From Lentisphaera araneosa HTCC2155 (GTDB lineage Bacteria > Verrucomicrobiota > Lentisphaeria > Lentisphaerales > Lentisphaeraceae), in NCBI RefSeq assembly GCF_000170755.1, contig NZ_ABCK01000008.1, positions 62,001-126,000 on the forward strand: a stretch of 64,000 nt of DNA, written 5' to 3'. The position numbers and the translations under genes were made by a program. The notes under the pieces are model-generated. The model saw nothing but the letters and a program-made list of their open reading frames with translations. It ran no database searches and was not told the origin of the DNA. Positions 56,401 through 62,268 of this stretch are shown piece by piece. Position 1 is the first letter of the stretch. Each line of letters starts with the position of its first letter.

Positions 56401-56424
56401 ACCTTCGCTGGTATTACAGTTTAA
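41452..56424 (+). CDS. Giant RTX-like acidic repeat protein, type I secretion substrate
   Basis: 4,990 residues, very acidic, no Sec signal, no cysteine seen. Most of it is beta-roll-like repeats. Residues about 40-235, 430-540 and 2060-2550 carry an F-x-G-x-I-x-T-G-x-G-D-D-x-V unit with about 20-25 residue spacing, a variant of RTX nonapeptides. About 560-780 and 2600-3480 carry a longer unit (about 45 residues) of L-x-x-I-x-G, G-D-E-T-L-x-L and I-E-x-L-x-L. A helical coiled-coil-like insert is at 250-343, an Asp-rich linker at 783-806, Ca-binding D-x-D-x-D-G-type stretches at 1097-1143, and an acidic helical insert with repeated D-A-Y-I at 1543-1750. The C-terminal domain (4897-4990) is shared with the next gene. 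Likely a secreted or surface adhesin or matrix protein; the exporter genes follow. Confidence 0.9.
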   Translation: MAEDNRIVTTVEDVTVAAGDNAVITVKVDSFDKDIVTAELNDDLKITGDSFSGTITTNEGLDSVDVTGQQFSGEITTGASSDNIELRGNNFSGQVDTGSGDDFVVASGSVFTKDATIDTGEGEDFVHIKGADINGTINTGDDDDILQIDGARSYAYFDTGDGDDTVDVRGDFFSGSIYTGDGNDSVNVLSQSTSFFGTLMTGTGDDDIVIFGSNFSGDIDGGLGSDTLEIEGTLKGGVRITDVEKVDFDSEKIQKIFDGYVEQGEMSPEEAQVALEAAQANLEEQNDALDAIQGELDVAISQNDQTAQLELMQSYDAQLLVVEEAQLTLDLAEKDYNITNRKIDGVDVLLAVDGGDVRGSKGDDVFRFVGDGAPESVKLDYGNDLLILAGGVEENIEIDGGWGFDSVHLVSGDVLGNISLSNVEELILVDEDGFNKTIDVSNSAGIEIFTGSADDKFTVVGDDVTINSGNGNDTIIVSDNFSGEVYVGSGEDKIIVGDNFSGTIYAGDGNDQIIVGDNFTGTIEGGSGNNTLVVGEGFEGSTTGFTQIGVGIDGDTTIDNKDDVNFIAGGFGEESLTLTSAFTGTVAEIETLILADGTINELISFDEHLTSIQGGAGNEFLTFGLEYIHSISQLEGIGLAKNGVYDIDNDEALNDIQGESGTEKITLTSAFDGRVTDLEEIVLGADTINRINDISGDLDKISGTEAGDETVRIENDFDGTIEFVETVIVANGSTVLINNDEYLTRIEGTEIGDETVELANDFSNDIYVTNIENFKINGVNQDGDEPIPDDEDEDDDDDTPVIIVDDELETLEGSDDVDVIHLESESQVNAQLKGGDDILTGDDSIAAIIDMGGDDDTVRLGDDFQGEIQGGDGNDIIEVGENASGLLEGGAGDDVYIIGDGFTGTIIDTEGNNTLIIEGELGEGAQINPGPDEDSTDDDINLDDFDSTIINNEIVVGAGQTITTPETINQVISITGAAAAPEEETVILTNANLVAEDESSAAVVSELENLTLAASSDNNIDATGLKELTLGESSNTEIITDSLETIVMGNNSSVTITDKNDTLTTVVGSTGNDSIDLTGNTELTIDLGSGNDIIRVDNEADNDLDNDGIKDAEDADMDGDGIDDDGLDKFGDVITDIDDNPVGADADVGNGLVDYSVQYTGVLRGGDGEDTLIVDDAGSQLNFDHTNFEVFGLFGTSEDGFRFDNLDSVVKIFGSDDDFETFILNDNYNGVLEGIDKVIFEGNERTYTIDQDEALLEVEGIDGRFGLEDDLTLRNNFGNDDTNTEEIDNWGEVSNIEFVSLLGEENYLVHDADMEYLAGTGSNEVTLKYEYVGVIKDIATLNLETSGSLLRTWGGAISEINATSADDETVGLYDASALGDSGMSIKMTNMENLYIEGAFFIENDSFLTNIDSFSNGYEFGLSDVYDYADYDFFVGEKSGITLLNEYIGRAGTLGSLHLANDSTLNIVENINITEITGNGANASDSSTFTGVTLLNDHENYRDDVIFTEINNLDVLAFSEVLLPKFVYNFDSNEAETVINKEILDTDAYIAALVFEGANLDETDPRYFDNVLYEESLEDMVQSVLDANFGLYNAADKPLHVNRDDFASDEDYFSALAVQYGNGIGIDDPASTAMTAEQYWDAVDADPSLTEDYNTVLDSASTDYIDYDLYLDDMEDEVTNAGGTLPAYEDYIDPDAYIEALQDAILDKFGVATDNLYLKSASDLGLDLSIEADQDAYIAELENDLLNYGTRHVFKHDGSLEFIHGDNHNDFVMIDYGDAAIAINEIDLMNNEFDPGYPENDRLVLKSGGLDSQSLIKNAEDIYLDIEGEVDFAAFQHDYNTSPDALTYDGFNEWSVYDVDPADVNGIIKIDGGKGLEIDVFENGSDVDELVNLITGVHNVFSDGIDDFFYNWEHNVVFQVQDSGIGEGFTNDGDPDNYVFVADGNVVIDMNDPNQYYLFEDIFTGDLEYTFYSWDDGVDNDHVAKVYGTTNNDTFTIGEDGEGLNASLFDVEQINLGAGSSNILSLRDAANNVGNDVFVDYQLSNGGSHLAETVKLHFNEAGQNLFVDLGNANNVVTVGGGVKGFATITTGEDADTFNVGANTNGFITINAGNGNDTVNGPDKNKSFMGEVNLEAGDDTFNGAAMDNADVEIDGGAGNDSITVDDGHIGEIRGGLDNDTITADDLHVGDIYGDEGNDNITVDDFNSGDLYGGTGSDSFSVGTSNTGDIDGGEGDDTIEIGALLNSDEFGVAGATTVTVDGGVGNDTVTIKAGAKNVSLELGTGNDSAEITGDFDGVIDGGAGDDSISSTGDVTAAVSLGEGADSFTAQNLNGDLLASTGDDTINVVDTITGNVYLGADNDSLTVNDMFGDIEAESGDDTILIKGVANSNIDLGVGANKLDIKDISSGTIDAGGDLDTVTLVSHTGDIDLSNGANVLKADAITGEINLGKDADTVTVTSITGNVALGAGANKLTVDTITGNISAGGDADTVNADTITGAVNLGSGDNVLNAETVTGLVSTGANADKITINTSAGDISTGGGVDTVSIDGTYSATVDGGAAGKDEDGNDLQDSITFKGDIDGATVTGFEKVTVTTDDIFTLEGSDIQELIGTNTEVQTASITNNFDASVSNIEELNLAGTVNTVAVDNKITNITTNADVAGDKLSLSGSSNGLTVETLVGDDRIYAGEKFNGLIDGGDDFDTVVLTDNFESGSIQNIEKVQLEAGVQEAQFTAVGVQEIAGREETEGEGEDAKEVTESVIITDGDLTAEIEDIEELTLADGSDNTLDIDNDLIKVTSGTGDESLTLEGTAHTGLEIDLGSGTDELSVDINNADLTTKGVDLLNISAGNTVTISDEGTISSVTGTDLDSEELVISGNGDLVIDELESITVGNSATITDDITDTDLAEITLASDIDVTVINAGSLTTIAGDAEGTESLALEGNGDINDLSNIESLSIDTAANIAADDQLETLILNDIAAGITTVTNASALTTVVGGATDEVLEIEGNTADAEITISDLHNLTVENSATLSDNDQLNSLTIGQSSNVIVENASNLQNISGNSFGDESVTVQSHNADINVDELEALTLLGGLYGVTNTVTDVSTISTLETLTLGRDAQITLSGAAAINAITGDNGVGTESVILDTEVSDIAVSELEELTIVGNGTTLLTITDEENNSNLERVAINATVALAALTIDNAGDLMAIEGDLMGLDGHTVTLSGNNEQQISISDVIDLTVDSAGDSSDILDTTDILENLTIAGAGESVTITDANSLSLVTGAGGAEEVTVNVADSGVLNVDQIETVNIIGNTITEIVDASADLLSVSGDASVQLLTVSNNAVLNTSGIETLTITNDGSIVDDGSLETLNYGADGLDINLSGASALTLVNAFDGIEIDQLTVDESLTNVEVHDLERLTLSENSVNSIIAQDDDGLGETALTDINTTGAGDETLTLTEIGALVYNNLDIDLGDGEDTLNLQVSEYTGTVSGAETITFSVAMTANILSDATVSGDIGGVIDLSTWTEDENNDYIDGTEHIFTRGDVTLTLLVDPNSTGNSYDPSDQTYTFSVGTSITMDGVITGMTVVEDQLVISDGQRISVEMLDGDDIITGGDGIADYVDGDADTDLDAGDGEGPEVGSDPLNFVPIVATGIDLGAGDDSLELGNDVTVTIAGGAGEDTITLGENYAGNIDAGSEDDIVTLGTGVVIDPGVSELDGGAGDNDILISIDDVSAFVGVGLGIENFEGVVSGDTITITSTDAAFSLTVPEGFDSIGEITGTGIANGEVIFESGDVFSIAGATVDELNHLVLAEGSFNQFTSTNLKELTMGINSEAEVESTGLDTVTLANGANITLVDTDSVGPNDITVVSAIGDETLDLTGFDTGDINLGEGDDSLRIDNAADDDIDDDGILDGVDPEPDGGIGLTETSTAYTGDINGGIGVDTLIVDQYASIAGAGDFATGFAFNYVGIERIGLFGEDLWDHDSDGDETTITYLFQNDDSVIELFSDDNFQTIIFDDNFNGSLSGIEAVEYERILDSTYTLDADTDLVSVTGQADGVNIGFEDDLTLINNFGSRDEITGDISSGTLTDIEILTLNGDVNYIAFDDQLEWIFGNGASYVEFAQQYVGTIRDVGTVKLQDDSVLTTWGGGLELIEGSDAEDETVSLYNDPNLQSVTDSITITDFENLNIDGDYVITNDEFLTTIVGIMPDLRFDAEFTAGQYAAKDLDPLVALDSNLTLTNQYIGSISDITSLGLAANTTNIITNDNIATISGGGGGGESAISKLTLQNEYEGSLNNFENINLGTGVTDGSGDAWSKKEDRFNHDDSAEQINGDEGVDFVYINFNDDMTTEVIDLRGEGQFTEDTYNLDGSVATFNNNYTEDVLVISADSVSQTSQIRNVENLYLGEMTQEVSLDPIQHDNGTDSGLNDADDVGNDGLVTTFADALTASLVGGVIRDGSDRAEVEALGLGVGTSPDYVFIAGGEGVEVDVTNNDRLLNTDHLTANLNDGFDDMIFDAETGLVMILQDAGIGENIDPNGDYNFQADGWEVVDFAKEGAGGGSLRWDANGVIINGGASSETINLGGQNQVDAWSNDSVAKVFGTAAGAETMIFDNDLSGGQHVDFNGSIWDVENIQLDNGSDNTVSFREIDGIFGGIVNVSVEGLGLPQDPADEILTLSTVENLAVTYNIDLSGGVPANNDDADTLDVGGNALIFGTITLGGGDDIFTANGDGTVQTNDDINGLGIDINADEGNDTVFVGQGYTGTADGGTSADDFDTIIIGNGGAPTIQNFERVELLRDTALTNLTATGVEEMVGTATGDESVSFAGAANDMLIIDIEALTLATGTSNSLTVDGALTTITGQAGNESLELLGTTNENLAIDLAGGANDSLTIDLGVFEGTITGVENLVVEEGSSMTGTISDDVSSILLKEGVSFDANAILDGANVNIDGAEGSSIDLEGWTETGTNDYEDAVADTFTLGASTITVDPNAGLDITFSGGTLTFAGITV

Positions 56425-56442
56425 TTTAAAGAGAGATATAAA

Positions 56443-58038
56443 ATGGCTAATAATTACAAAATAAAGATCAAAGATTACGTCACCGAAGGCGAAATCAGTG
56501 ATATGGCTCGCTATGATAATGCAAAGGTAGAAATCTCAATTCCGGATACAGAGTTAGGGACTTTTCAATCTTCCATTAGTGGGACCATTGATGGTAAAGA
56601 TAAAATAAGCATTAAAATGTCGAGCTTTGATGAAGCTGTTAATTTATACTCCAATAATGATACAGTATCAGTTAAAGTTGATAACTATGCAGGTACTATC
56701 AATACTGGTGGAGATAACGACCAAATTTCTGTCAAGGGACAGTGGGTAGATGGAAGCATTTCTGGAGAGTTTGGAAACGATGCTATTTCAGTTAAGGCTT
56801 CTGGGATTTTTACTGGTTCTATTTCAGGAGATGAAGGTAATGATAGCATCAGTTTAAAAGCTCTTGATGGTTTTGATGGTCAAGTTAAAGGTGGATCTGG
56901 TGATGACGTCATCAAACTTAAGATTAAAAATGAGTATGATGCCGATGTACTTGGTGGTGAGGGTAACGATAATATTAAACTCACGGGAAATTTAGCGGGT
57001 ACAATAGATGGCGGTGCTGGAATTGACTCAATTAAAGTTTCTGCAAAACAGTTTGATTCCAGTGCACGTATCTTAGGTGGTGATGAAGTTGGTCAAGGAG
57101 ACCTTATTAAAGTTTCAGTCCCTACCTTCACAGGTGAAATTGATACTGGTGCAGGTGATGATCAATTAATCTTAAATGCTAAAAGAACAGAAGGTATAAT
57201 TCAATTAGGAGAAGGTGAAGATACGCTAAATCTCACAGTAAAAAATTATAGCTCTCAGTTAAATACAGGTGATGAAGCCGATAATTTATCAATTTCTGTG
57301 AGTAATGGTTTAGATGTTTCATCTATTAATACTGGTGAGGGTGCGGATGTTGTGAAAGCTAAACTTAGCAACTATGCGGGTACGGTTGATTTTGGTACTG
57401 AGGGTGACATAGTGAATTTAAAAGCCAGCTCATTGATAGGATCTATTGACTTTGGAGAGGGCTTAAATAAAGCAACGCTTAAACTTAGTAAAATTGAAGG
57501 TAGTATTGATTTTGGTGACGACAAAGATTTAGTGACCATGAATGGCAGTGAACTATCTGGATCTATCGATTTTGGTGATGGGGATAATGAAGTTTCTGCA
57601 AATATTAGTAATGTTGATGGTGATATCACTTTTGGGTCGGGTGATGATACAGTTAGCTTATCGGGCAAAAGTATGTCAAGTACTTTAGATTTAGGTGCAG
57701 GTGAAGACGAATTGACTTTTAGTATGTCAAAATTCACAGGTACTTTAGACGGTGGCGCTGACGATGATGATTTATTCATCAATACATCTCTTTTAGAAGG
57801 TGCTGAAGTAAGCAATTTCGAAAATATAACTTTAGCTAAAAAAGTTAAAGTCGATGCTGATATTTTTACTTCCGATGCATCTATATCTGGTGATGTTAAA
57901 TCTTCCATAGATCTTAGCGGTTGGGAGAATACAGGAGATTTGTGGACTGACGGTGTTGTCACTTTAGATGTCGAAGGTTCTGCAGATTTTGATACTGATT
58001 TGAACAATGGTGTATTTACCTTTTCAGGTCTTGTTTAG
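56443..58038 (+). CDS. RTX-like repeat protein, second type I secretion substrate
   Basis: 531 residues, 18 bases after the giant gene with GAGAG before the ATG. It is almost wholly made of about 22 short repeats: F-x-G-x-I-x-x-G-x-G-D-D-x-I-x-(V/L)-K. Unlike the giant protein, a Lys often follows the D-x-I-x-V strand (ISIKMSSF, VSVKVDNY, ISVKGQW, IKLKIKN). No signal peptide and no cysteine seen. The last 70 residues (SDASISGDVKSSIDLSGW and a closing FTFSGLV) match the C-terminus of the giant protein, so both are likely recognised by the same exporter. Perhaps a minor subunit or cap; function otherwise unknown. Confidence 0.85.
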   Translation: MANNYKIKIKDYVTEGEISDMARYDNAKVEISIPDTELGTFQSSISGTIDGKDKISIKMSSFDEAVNLYSNNDTVSVKVDNYAGTINTGGDNDQISVKGQWVDGSISGEFGNDAISVKASGIFTGSISGDEGNDSISLKALDGFDGQVKGGSGDDVIKLKIKNEYDADVLGGEGNDNIKLTGNLAGTIDGGAGIDSIKVSAKQFDSSARILGGDEVGQGDLIKVSVPTFTGEIDTGAGDDQLILNAKRTEGIIQLGEGEDTLNLTVKNYSSQLNTGDEADNLSISVSNGLDVSSINTGEGADVVKAKLSNYAGTVDFGTEGDIVNLKASSLIGSIDFGEGLNKATLKLSKIEGSIDFGDDKDLVTMNGSELSGSIDFGDGDNEVSANISNVDGDITFGSGDDTVSLSGKSMSSTLDLGAGEDELTFSMSKFTGTLDGGADDDDLFINTSLLEGAEVSNFENITLAKKVKVDADIFTSDASISGDVKSSIDLSGWENTGDLWTDGVVTLDVEGSADFDTDLNNGVFTFSGLV

Positions 58039-58070
58039 ATTTTTTAAACTCTAAAAAACACTTTTATGTA

Positions 58071-58105
58071 TTGCTATACTTCTAGTAAGTGTAGCAACAT
58101 TTTTT
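58071..58105 (+). terminator. Rho-independent terminator after the two substrate genes
   Basis: TTGCTATACTT pairs with AAGTGTAGCAA (one G-U pair in RNA) around a CTAGT loop, followed by CATTTTTTG. It would end or attenuate the substrate transcript before the small protein and exporter genes, allowing different expression levels. Confidence 0.8.
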
Positions 58106-58136
58106 GTTATATTTAATAGTTTTTAAGGATAGCATT

Positions 58137-58527
58137 ATGGCTACATAATTTTGTTGATGGCATTGCAGATATCAATGTGCTTTCAGGTAATATTAGAATT
58201 GAATTATTCCGTTATTTGGATGAGGGAAAGGGAGCGGATAAACTTAGTTTAACTGATGCAGGTTTAATTGTTATGTCTCCAGAAGCTTTTTTAGACACTT
58301 ATAATAAAGCCACTCAGCTTTTTAAAGTGTTAGAGTCAAAAGGTGTATATAAACGTACTGAAAATAAAGAAACCGTAAATAATAGCTCAGACTTAGCTTC
58401 TGCTAAAAAGACTTCTTCGAAGTCTAAGAAATCACCTACCGCAAAAAAGACTAAAGCTAGAGCGAAGTCTACCAAAGCAAAGCCAAAAGCACAAAAGCAC
58501 AAAAGAAATAATAAGGTATTTCTTTAA
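58137..58527 (+). pseudogene. Small T1SS-linked protein with lysine-rich tail, frameshifted at codon 4
   Basis: An ATG at 58137 has AAGGA seven bases upstream, but the fourth codon is TAA. Skipping one base there (T58146) opens 58147-58527 and gives MATNFVDGIADINVLSGNIR at the start, clearly homologous to the gene at 63653 (MSVNYVDGISNVASISGNVR). Shared features are SGN(I/V)R, LFRY, MS-x-E-x-FLD-x-Y and SKGVYK. After about residue 78 it has a Lys/Ser/Ala-rich, histone-H1-like basic tail to the end. It is either a mutated gene, a sequencing error, or a +1 programmed shift. An internal GTG at 58177 would give only a partial protein. No known family assigned. Confidence 0.7.
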
Positions 58528-58610
58528 GAGCAATACACTAAGAATAGTGTTATCCTAAAAATACATTTGATTATTGTCGTTTAAATCAGCTTACTTTTTT
58601 CTGTGTAAAA

Positions 58611-58638
58611 TTGTAAGCATTTAGGCGAGTGCTATACT
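58611..58638 (+). promoter_or_regulatory. Candidate promoter of the exporter genes
   Basis: TTGTAA (58611-58616) and TATACT (58633-58638) are 16 bases apart, 30 bases upstream of the ABC exporter start. A GCTTAC/GTAAGC inverted repeat (about 58589-58617) overlaps the -35 box. This would let the exporter be transcribed apart from the substrates. Confidence 0.45.
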
Positions 58639-58669
58639 TTGCGCATATTAAATTTATTGAGAATGATTA

Positions 58670-60760
58670 ATGAGTGTAAATGATTTTGACTATTTAGCGT
58701 CATGCTTATCATTATTAGCTAAGCGAAGCTCAAGGTTATATTCCGAAAATGCCCTTAAAGACGGCCTTCCTTTACAGGATGGGCAGTTGAATGTTGTGAG
58801 TTTTAAAAGGGCTGCAGTTAGAGCGGGCTTTAAATCTGAGGTTGTTAGAAGAGGCCCAGAGTCTCTGTCTACATCACTCTTTCCTTTAATAATTGTTTGC
58901 AAAGATCAGTCGGCAGTAATATTGGAAAGCTTTGAAGAAGATACTTATACGATTTTTGACGTTAAAGAGAATTGTGAACGTAAGCTAAATGCGGATGAGC
59001 TCACGGAATTATCATCCGGTTTTGCAATTTTACTGCAAGACCTTCAAGAGAGTGAAGCGCGAACAGAAAAAGAGAATTGGTTTTTCTCTACTCTTTTTAA
59101 ATACAGATCAATGTATGCTTGGGCTTTAGTTGCATCTGTTTTTATTAATATGTTTGCTCTAAACTCATCGATTTTTATTATGACTGTTTATGATAGAGTT
59201 TTGCCTAATAATGCTGAGTCTACACTATGGATGTTAAGCGCGGTAGTGATTGGGGCATTTGTATTTGATTTTATTTTTAAAACGGTTCGCTCGGCCACTC
59301 TGGATAGGATTACTCAACGAGTTGAAGTTATTTTATCCTCAAAGATTCACGAGAAATTAATGCGCGTGAATATGACTCATCGTCCTCCCTCAGCAGGACA
59401 CTTCGCAAGTGTTGTTAAAGATTTTGAGTCAATTAGAGATTTTATGACGTCTATGACATTGACCGCTCTAATTGATCTGCCTTTTGCTTTGTGTATTTTG
59501 TTTTTTATCTATCTCATTGCAGGTAAATTGACCTTTGTTTTAGTCGCTTGTGCTTTTGTTTTATTAATTGTGAATGTTTTAGCACAGCCTTTACAAAAAC
59601 TACTGGTCGGTAGATCCATGGAAGAAGGAGCTCGCCGTCAAGGACGTTTAGTTGAAGTTGTCAATAATCTCGATATAATTCGAATGCTTAATGCACAATC
59701 TTTGTTTCAGTACAAATGGGAGCAAGATACAGGAGTTCTTTCAGAAACTTCAAGAAAAAGTAAATTTGCCAGCTCCGTGACACTTTCCATTTCCTCAATT
59801 ATACAAAATATGGTTTCTATTTTTGTTGTTATTGGCGGTTTCTACCTGATTCGTGATGAAAATATGACGATGGGACAGCTAGTTGCGGTGGTTATTTTAG
59901 GCGGTCGTGCCTTAGGGCCTTTAGTGACAGGTATAAATTTATTAGTACGTTATCAATACGTTAGAAAGGCTTACACTAATGTGGATAATTTTATGCGCTT
60001 ACCTGAAGAAAGAGATCCAGATAGTTCTTTGTTAAGTCGACCAGAAATTATGGGTGAAATTTCTTTGGAAAAGGTCGGGTTCTCTTACCCTAATCAAATT
60101 TTTAGAGCACTTGATAATGTGTCTTTCAAAATTAATAAAGGTGAGAAGGTCGGCATAATAGGTAACGTGAGTTCTGGTAAAAGTACTTTGCTTCGCTTAA
60201 TCCTAGGTCTTTATACTCCTACTGAAGGGAAGATTTTAGTTGATGGTACCGACTTGCGCCAAGTGGATTCAGCAGATTTGAGACAAGCTGTCTCCTGCAT
60301 TTCACAAGAAGCTAAGCTTTTTGATGGTTCAGTAAGGGATAATTTATTTTATGCCAATCCGCATTTATCTCATGAAGAACTTGATGAAGTTGTTAAGGTT
60401 TCAGGTTTAGATAAACTTTTAAATTCTCAGCCCATGGGTCTTGATTTACCTGTCGGTGAGGGTGGCTCACAATTGTCAGGTGGACAACGCCAATTAGTCG
60501 CTATTGCTCAGGCAGTAGCTAAAAACCCCCCTATAATTTTGATGGATGAACCTACTTCATCTTTAGATACAGGTGCTGAAGCTGAGTTTTTAGCCAAAAT
60601 GAAAGAGTTTACTAAAGACAAAACACTTATTCTTAGTACTCACAAAATGCGTGAACTGCAGCTCGTTGATAGAATTATTGTTTTAGATAAAGGACTTATG
60701 ATTGCTGATGGCCCTCGAGATAAGGTGTTGGAAGTTTTACAGAATAAGGGGAAGAAATAA
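58670..60760 (+). CDS. Type I secretion ABC exporter (LapB/HlyB-like)
   Basis: 696 residues. An N-terminal C39-like domain (1-130) lacks an evident catalytic Cys-His pair; in RTX exporters this domain binds substrate without cleaving. A membrane domain follows (about 150-430, with FINMFALNSSIFIMTVYDRVLPN). The ATPase has Walker A GNVSSGKST (about 499), signature LSGGQRQ (about 603), Walker B IILMDEPTSSLD (about 622) and the H-loop ILSTHK. The Walker A first Gly context (GNVSSGKS rather than GxxGSGKS) is slightly unusual. The end overlaps the HlyD-type gene (TAATG). With the two RTX-like substrates upstream, export of these proteins is the clear role. Confidence 0.94.
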   Translation: MSVNDFDYLASCLSLLAKRSSRLYSENALKDGLPLQDGQLNVVSFKRAAVRAGFKSEVVRRGPESLSTSLFPLIIVCKDQSAVILESFEEDTYTIFDVKENCERKLNADELTELSSGFAILLQDLQESEARTEKENWFFSTLFKYRSMYAWALVASVFINMFALNSSIFIMTVYDRVLPNNAESTLWMLSAVVIGAFVFDFIFKTVRSATLDRITQRVEVILSSKIHEKLMRVNMTHRPPSAGHFASVVKDFESIRDFMTSMTLTALIDLPFALCILFFIYLIAGKLTFVLVACAFVLLIVNVLAQPLQKLLVGRSMEEGARRQGRLVEVVNNLDIIRMLNAQSLFQYKWEQDTGVLSETSRKSKFASSVTLSISSIIQNMVSIFVVIGGFYLIRDENMTMGQLVAVVILGGRALGPLVTGINLLVRYQYVRKAYTNVDNFMRLPEERDPDSSLLSRPEIMGEISLEKVGFSYPNQIFRALDNVSFKINKGEKVGIIGNVSSGKSTLLRLILGLYTPTEGKILVDGTDLRQVDSADLRQAVSCISQEAKLFDGSVRDNLFYANPHLSHEELDEVVKVSGLDKLLNSQPMGLDLPVGEGGSQLSGGQRQLVAIAQAVAKNPPIILMDEPTSSLDTGAEAEFLAKMKEFTKDKTLILSTHKMRELQLVDRIIVLDKGLMIADGPRDKVLEVLQNKGKK

Positions 60761-62268
60761 TGGATAAAAAAGAAATTGCTAAATTGCAGCCTGGTGATGA
60801 GAAGTTTATTTCTGATCTTAATGCTGCTATAATGCATAAAAACAAGAAGCTTCCTTTTCTCGTTTTGGGAGCTATGGGCATTTTTGTTATATTTATCATT
60901 GTATGGTCTCATTTTTCAGAAATAGAGATTATTACTCGTGGTATGGGCAAGGCCGTGCCATCGAAAGAGATTCAAACGATTCAAAACTTAGAGGGTGGTA
61001 TCATTTCTAAGATGAATGCGAAAGAAGGTCAATCAGTCAAGCAGGGTGAGTTATTAATTAAGCTTGATAATAGTAAGTATTTGTCTGCTTTTAAAGAGAT
61101 GGAAGCTGACCGTCGTTCAACTAAATGTAATTTAACTCGTTTGTACGCAGAGTATAAAAACTTGCCTACACTTGATTTTTCTGATGAATTAAAAATGGAT
61201 GAACTCTTGTGTAAAACCCAAAGTAATTTATTTGAAGCTCGTCGTAAGCAGTATTCTTCGCGCATATCAGGTTATGAGGTGAAAATCAAGCATTTAAAAG
61301 TTGAGCTTTTTGAACAAGAACTTTCGCTTGTGCGCTTGAGAGCTGAGATGAATCAAGCGGAACCTGAATTTAAAGACTTCAAAACCGTTAATGAAAATAT
61401 GGTGGCTTTAGAAACACGCCTATATGAAACTCGTAAAAAGATCTATGAAGCACAGAAGACGTCGATTAAATCGAATCAAAATATATTGAGAAAAGAACTT
61501 GAGCAGACCCGTGATTTGGAGAAAAATGGCGCCGCTTCTATGGTTGAAGTTCTACGTCTTGAAAGGCAGGTAATGGATATGGAAAGTGCCTTGCAGTCTT
61601 TAGAGTCGACACGTTTGCGAGATATCACCATGAGTATAGAGAGTCGTAAACAAAGTAAAGTTAAGTTAGAGGGGCTTTTGGTCGATAGTGAATCAGCACG
61701 GAGTCAATTTGAAGCTGATTGGTTTAATGAGATCGCATCAAGTATTGCTGATTACGAGGCAAAGTTGAGTGCAGTGAAAGAAAAAATATCTTCCTTGCGG
61801 GATACAGTTGATCGTACTGAAATCAAATCTCCTGTCGACGGGGTGATTAATGAAGTTTTCCAAAGGAATGAAGGTGGTGTCGTTAGTCCTGGGCAGCCAA
61901 TTTTGGAGATTATTCCCGATGATGAAAAGCTTGTGGTAGAAGGTATGGTTTCTCCTCAAGAAGTTGCATTCTTAAGAAAAGGTATGCCTGTTATCGTGAA
62001 AATAACCGCCTACGATTACTCTGTGTATGGTGGCTTGGATGGTGAGCTTGTTCACATTTCTGCTGACACTCACACAGACGAAAGCACGGGTGCACCATTC
62101 TATAAAGTCCTCGTTGAGACCGAAAAGAACTACTTAATGGAAGAAAATAACAAAGTTATTCCAGGAATGACGGCTCAGTTAGATATTTTGACGGGAAAAC
62201 GTTCAGTCTTGAACTATTTTATCTCTCCCATTTATAATGCACAAAGCACGGTATTTACTGAACGATGA
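60760..62268 (+). CDS. HlyD-family membrane fusion protein (LapC-like)
   Basis: 502 residues. One N-terminal membrane segment (about 29-50, LPFLVLGAMGIFVIFIIVW) is followed by GMGKAVPSKEIQTIQNLEGGIISKM (lipoyl half-motif), a long coiled coil (about 110-345), and the returning lipoyl/beta-barrel part SPVDGVINEVFQRNEGGVVSPGQPILEIIP. This periplasmic adaptor joins the ABC exporter to the outer-membrane channel. It overlaps both neighbours by one and four bases, so the three are translated as a unit. Confidence 0.95.
   Translation: MDKKEIAKLQPGDEKFISDLNAAIMHKNKKLPFLVLGAMGIFVIFIIVWSHFSEIEIITRGMGKAVPSKEIQTIQNLEGGIISKMNAKEGQSVKQGELLIKLDNSKYLSAFKEMEADRRSTKCNLTRLYAEYKNLPTLDFSDELKMDELLCKTQSNLFEARRKQYSSRISGYEVKIKHLKVELFEQELSLVRLRAEMNQAEPEFKDFKTVNENMVALETRLYETRKKIYEAQKTSIKSNQNILRKELEQTRDLEKNGAASMVEVLRLERQVMDMESALQSLESTRLRDITMSIESRKQSKVKLEGLLVDSESARSQFEADWFNEIASSIADYEAKLSAVKEKISSLRDTVDRTEIKSPVDGVINEVFQRNEGGVVSPGQPILEIIPDDEKLVVEGMVSPQEVAFLRKGMPVIVKITAYDYSVYGGLDGELVHISADTHTDESTGAPFYKVLVETEKNYLMEENNKVIPGMTAQLDILTGKRSVLNYFISPIYNAQSTVFTER

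Noticed and set aside
41445..58007. Many open frames of 60-224 codons antisense or out of phase with the giant and 531-residue genes
   Set aside because: They arise from the low-complexity Asp/Gly/Thr-rich coding sequence; peptides are Ser/Val/Pro-rich mirror products without start signals.
58670..58690. Homology of the exporter N-terminus (MSVND) with the small protein (MSVNY)
   Set aside because: Only five residues agree; the following sequence is a C39-like domain and does not align.
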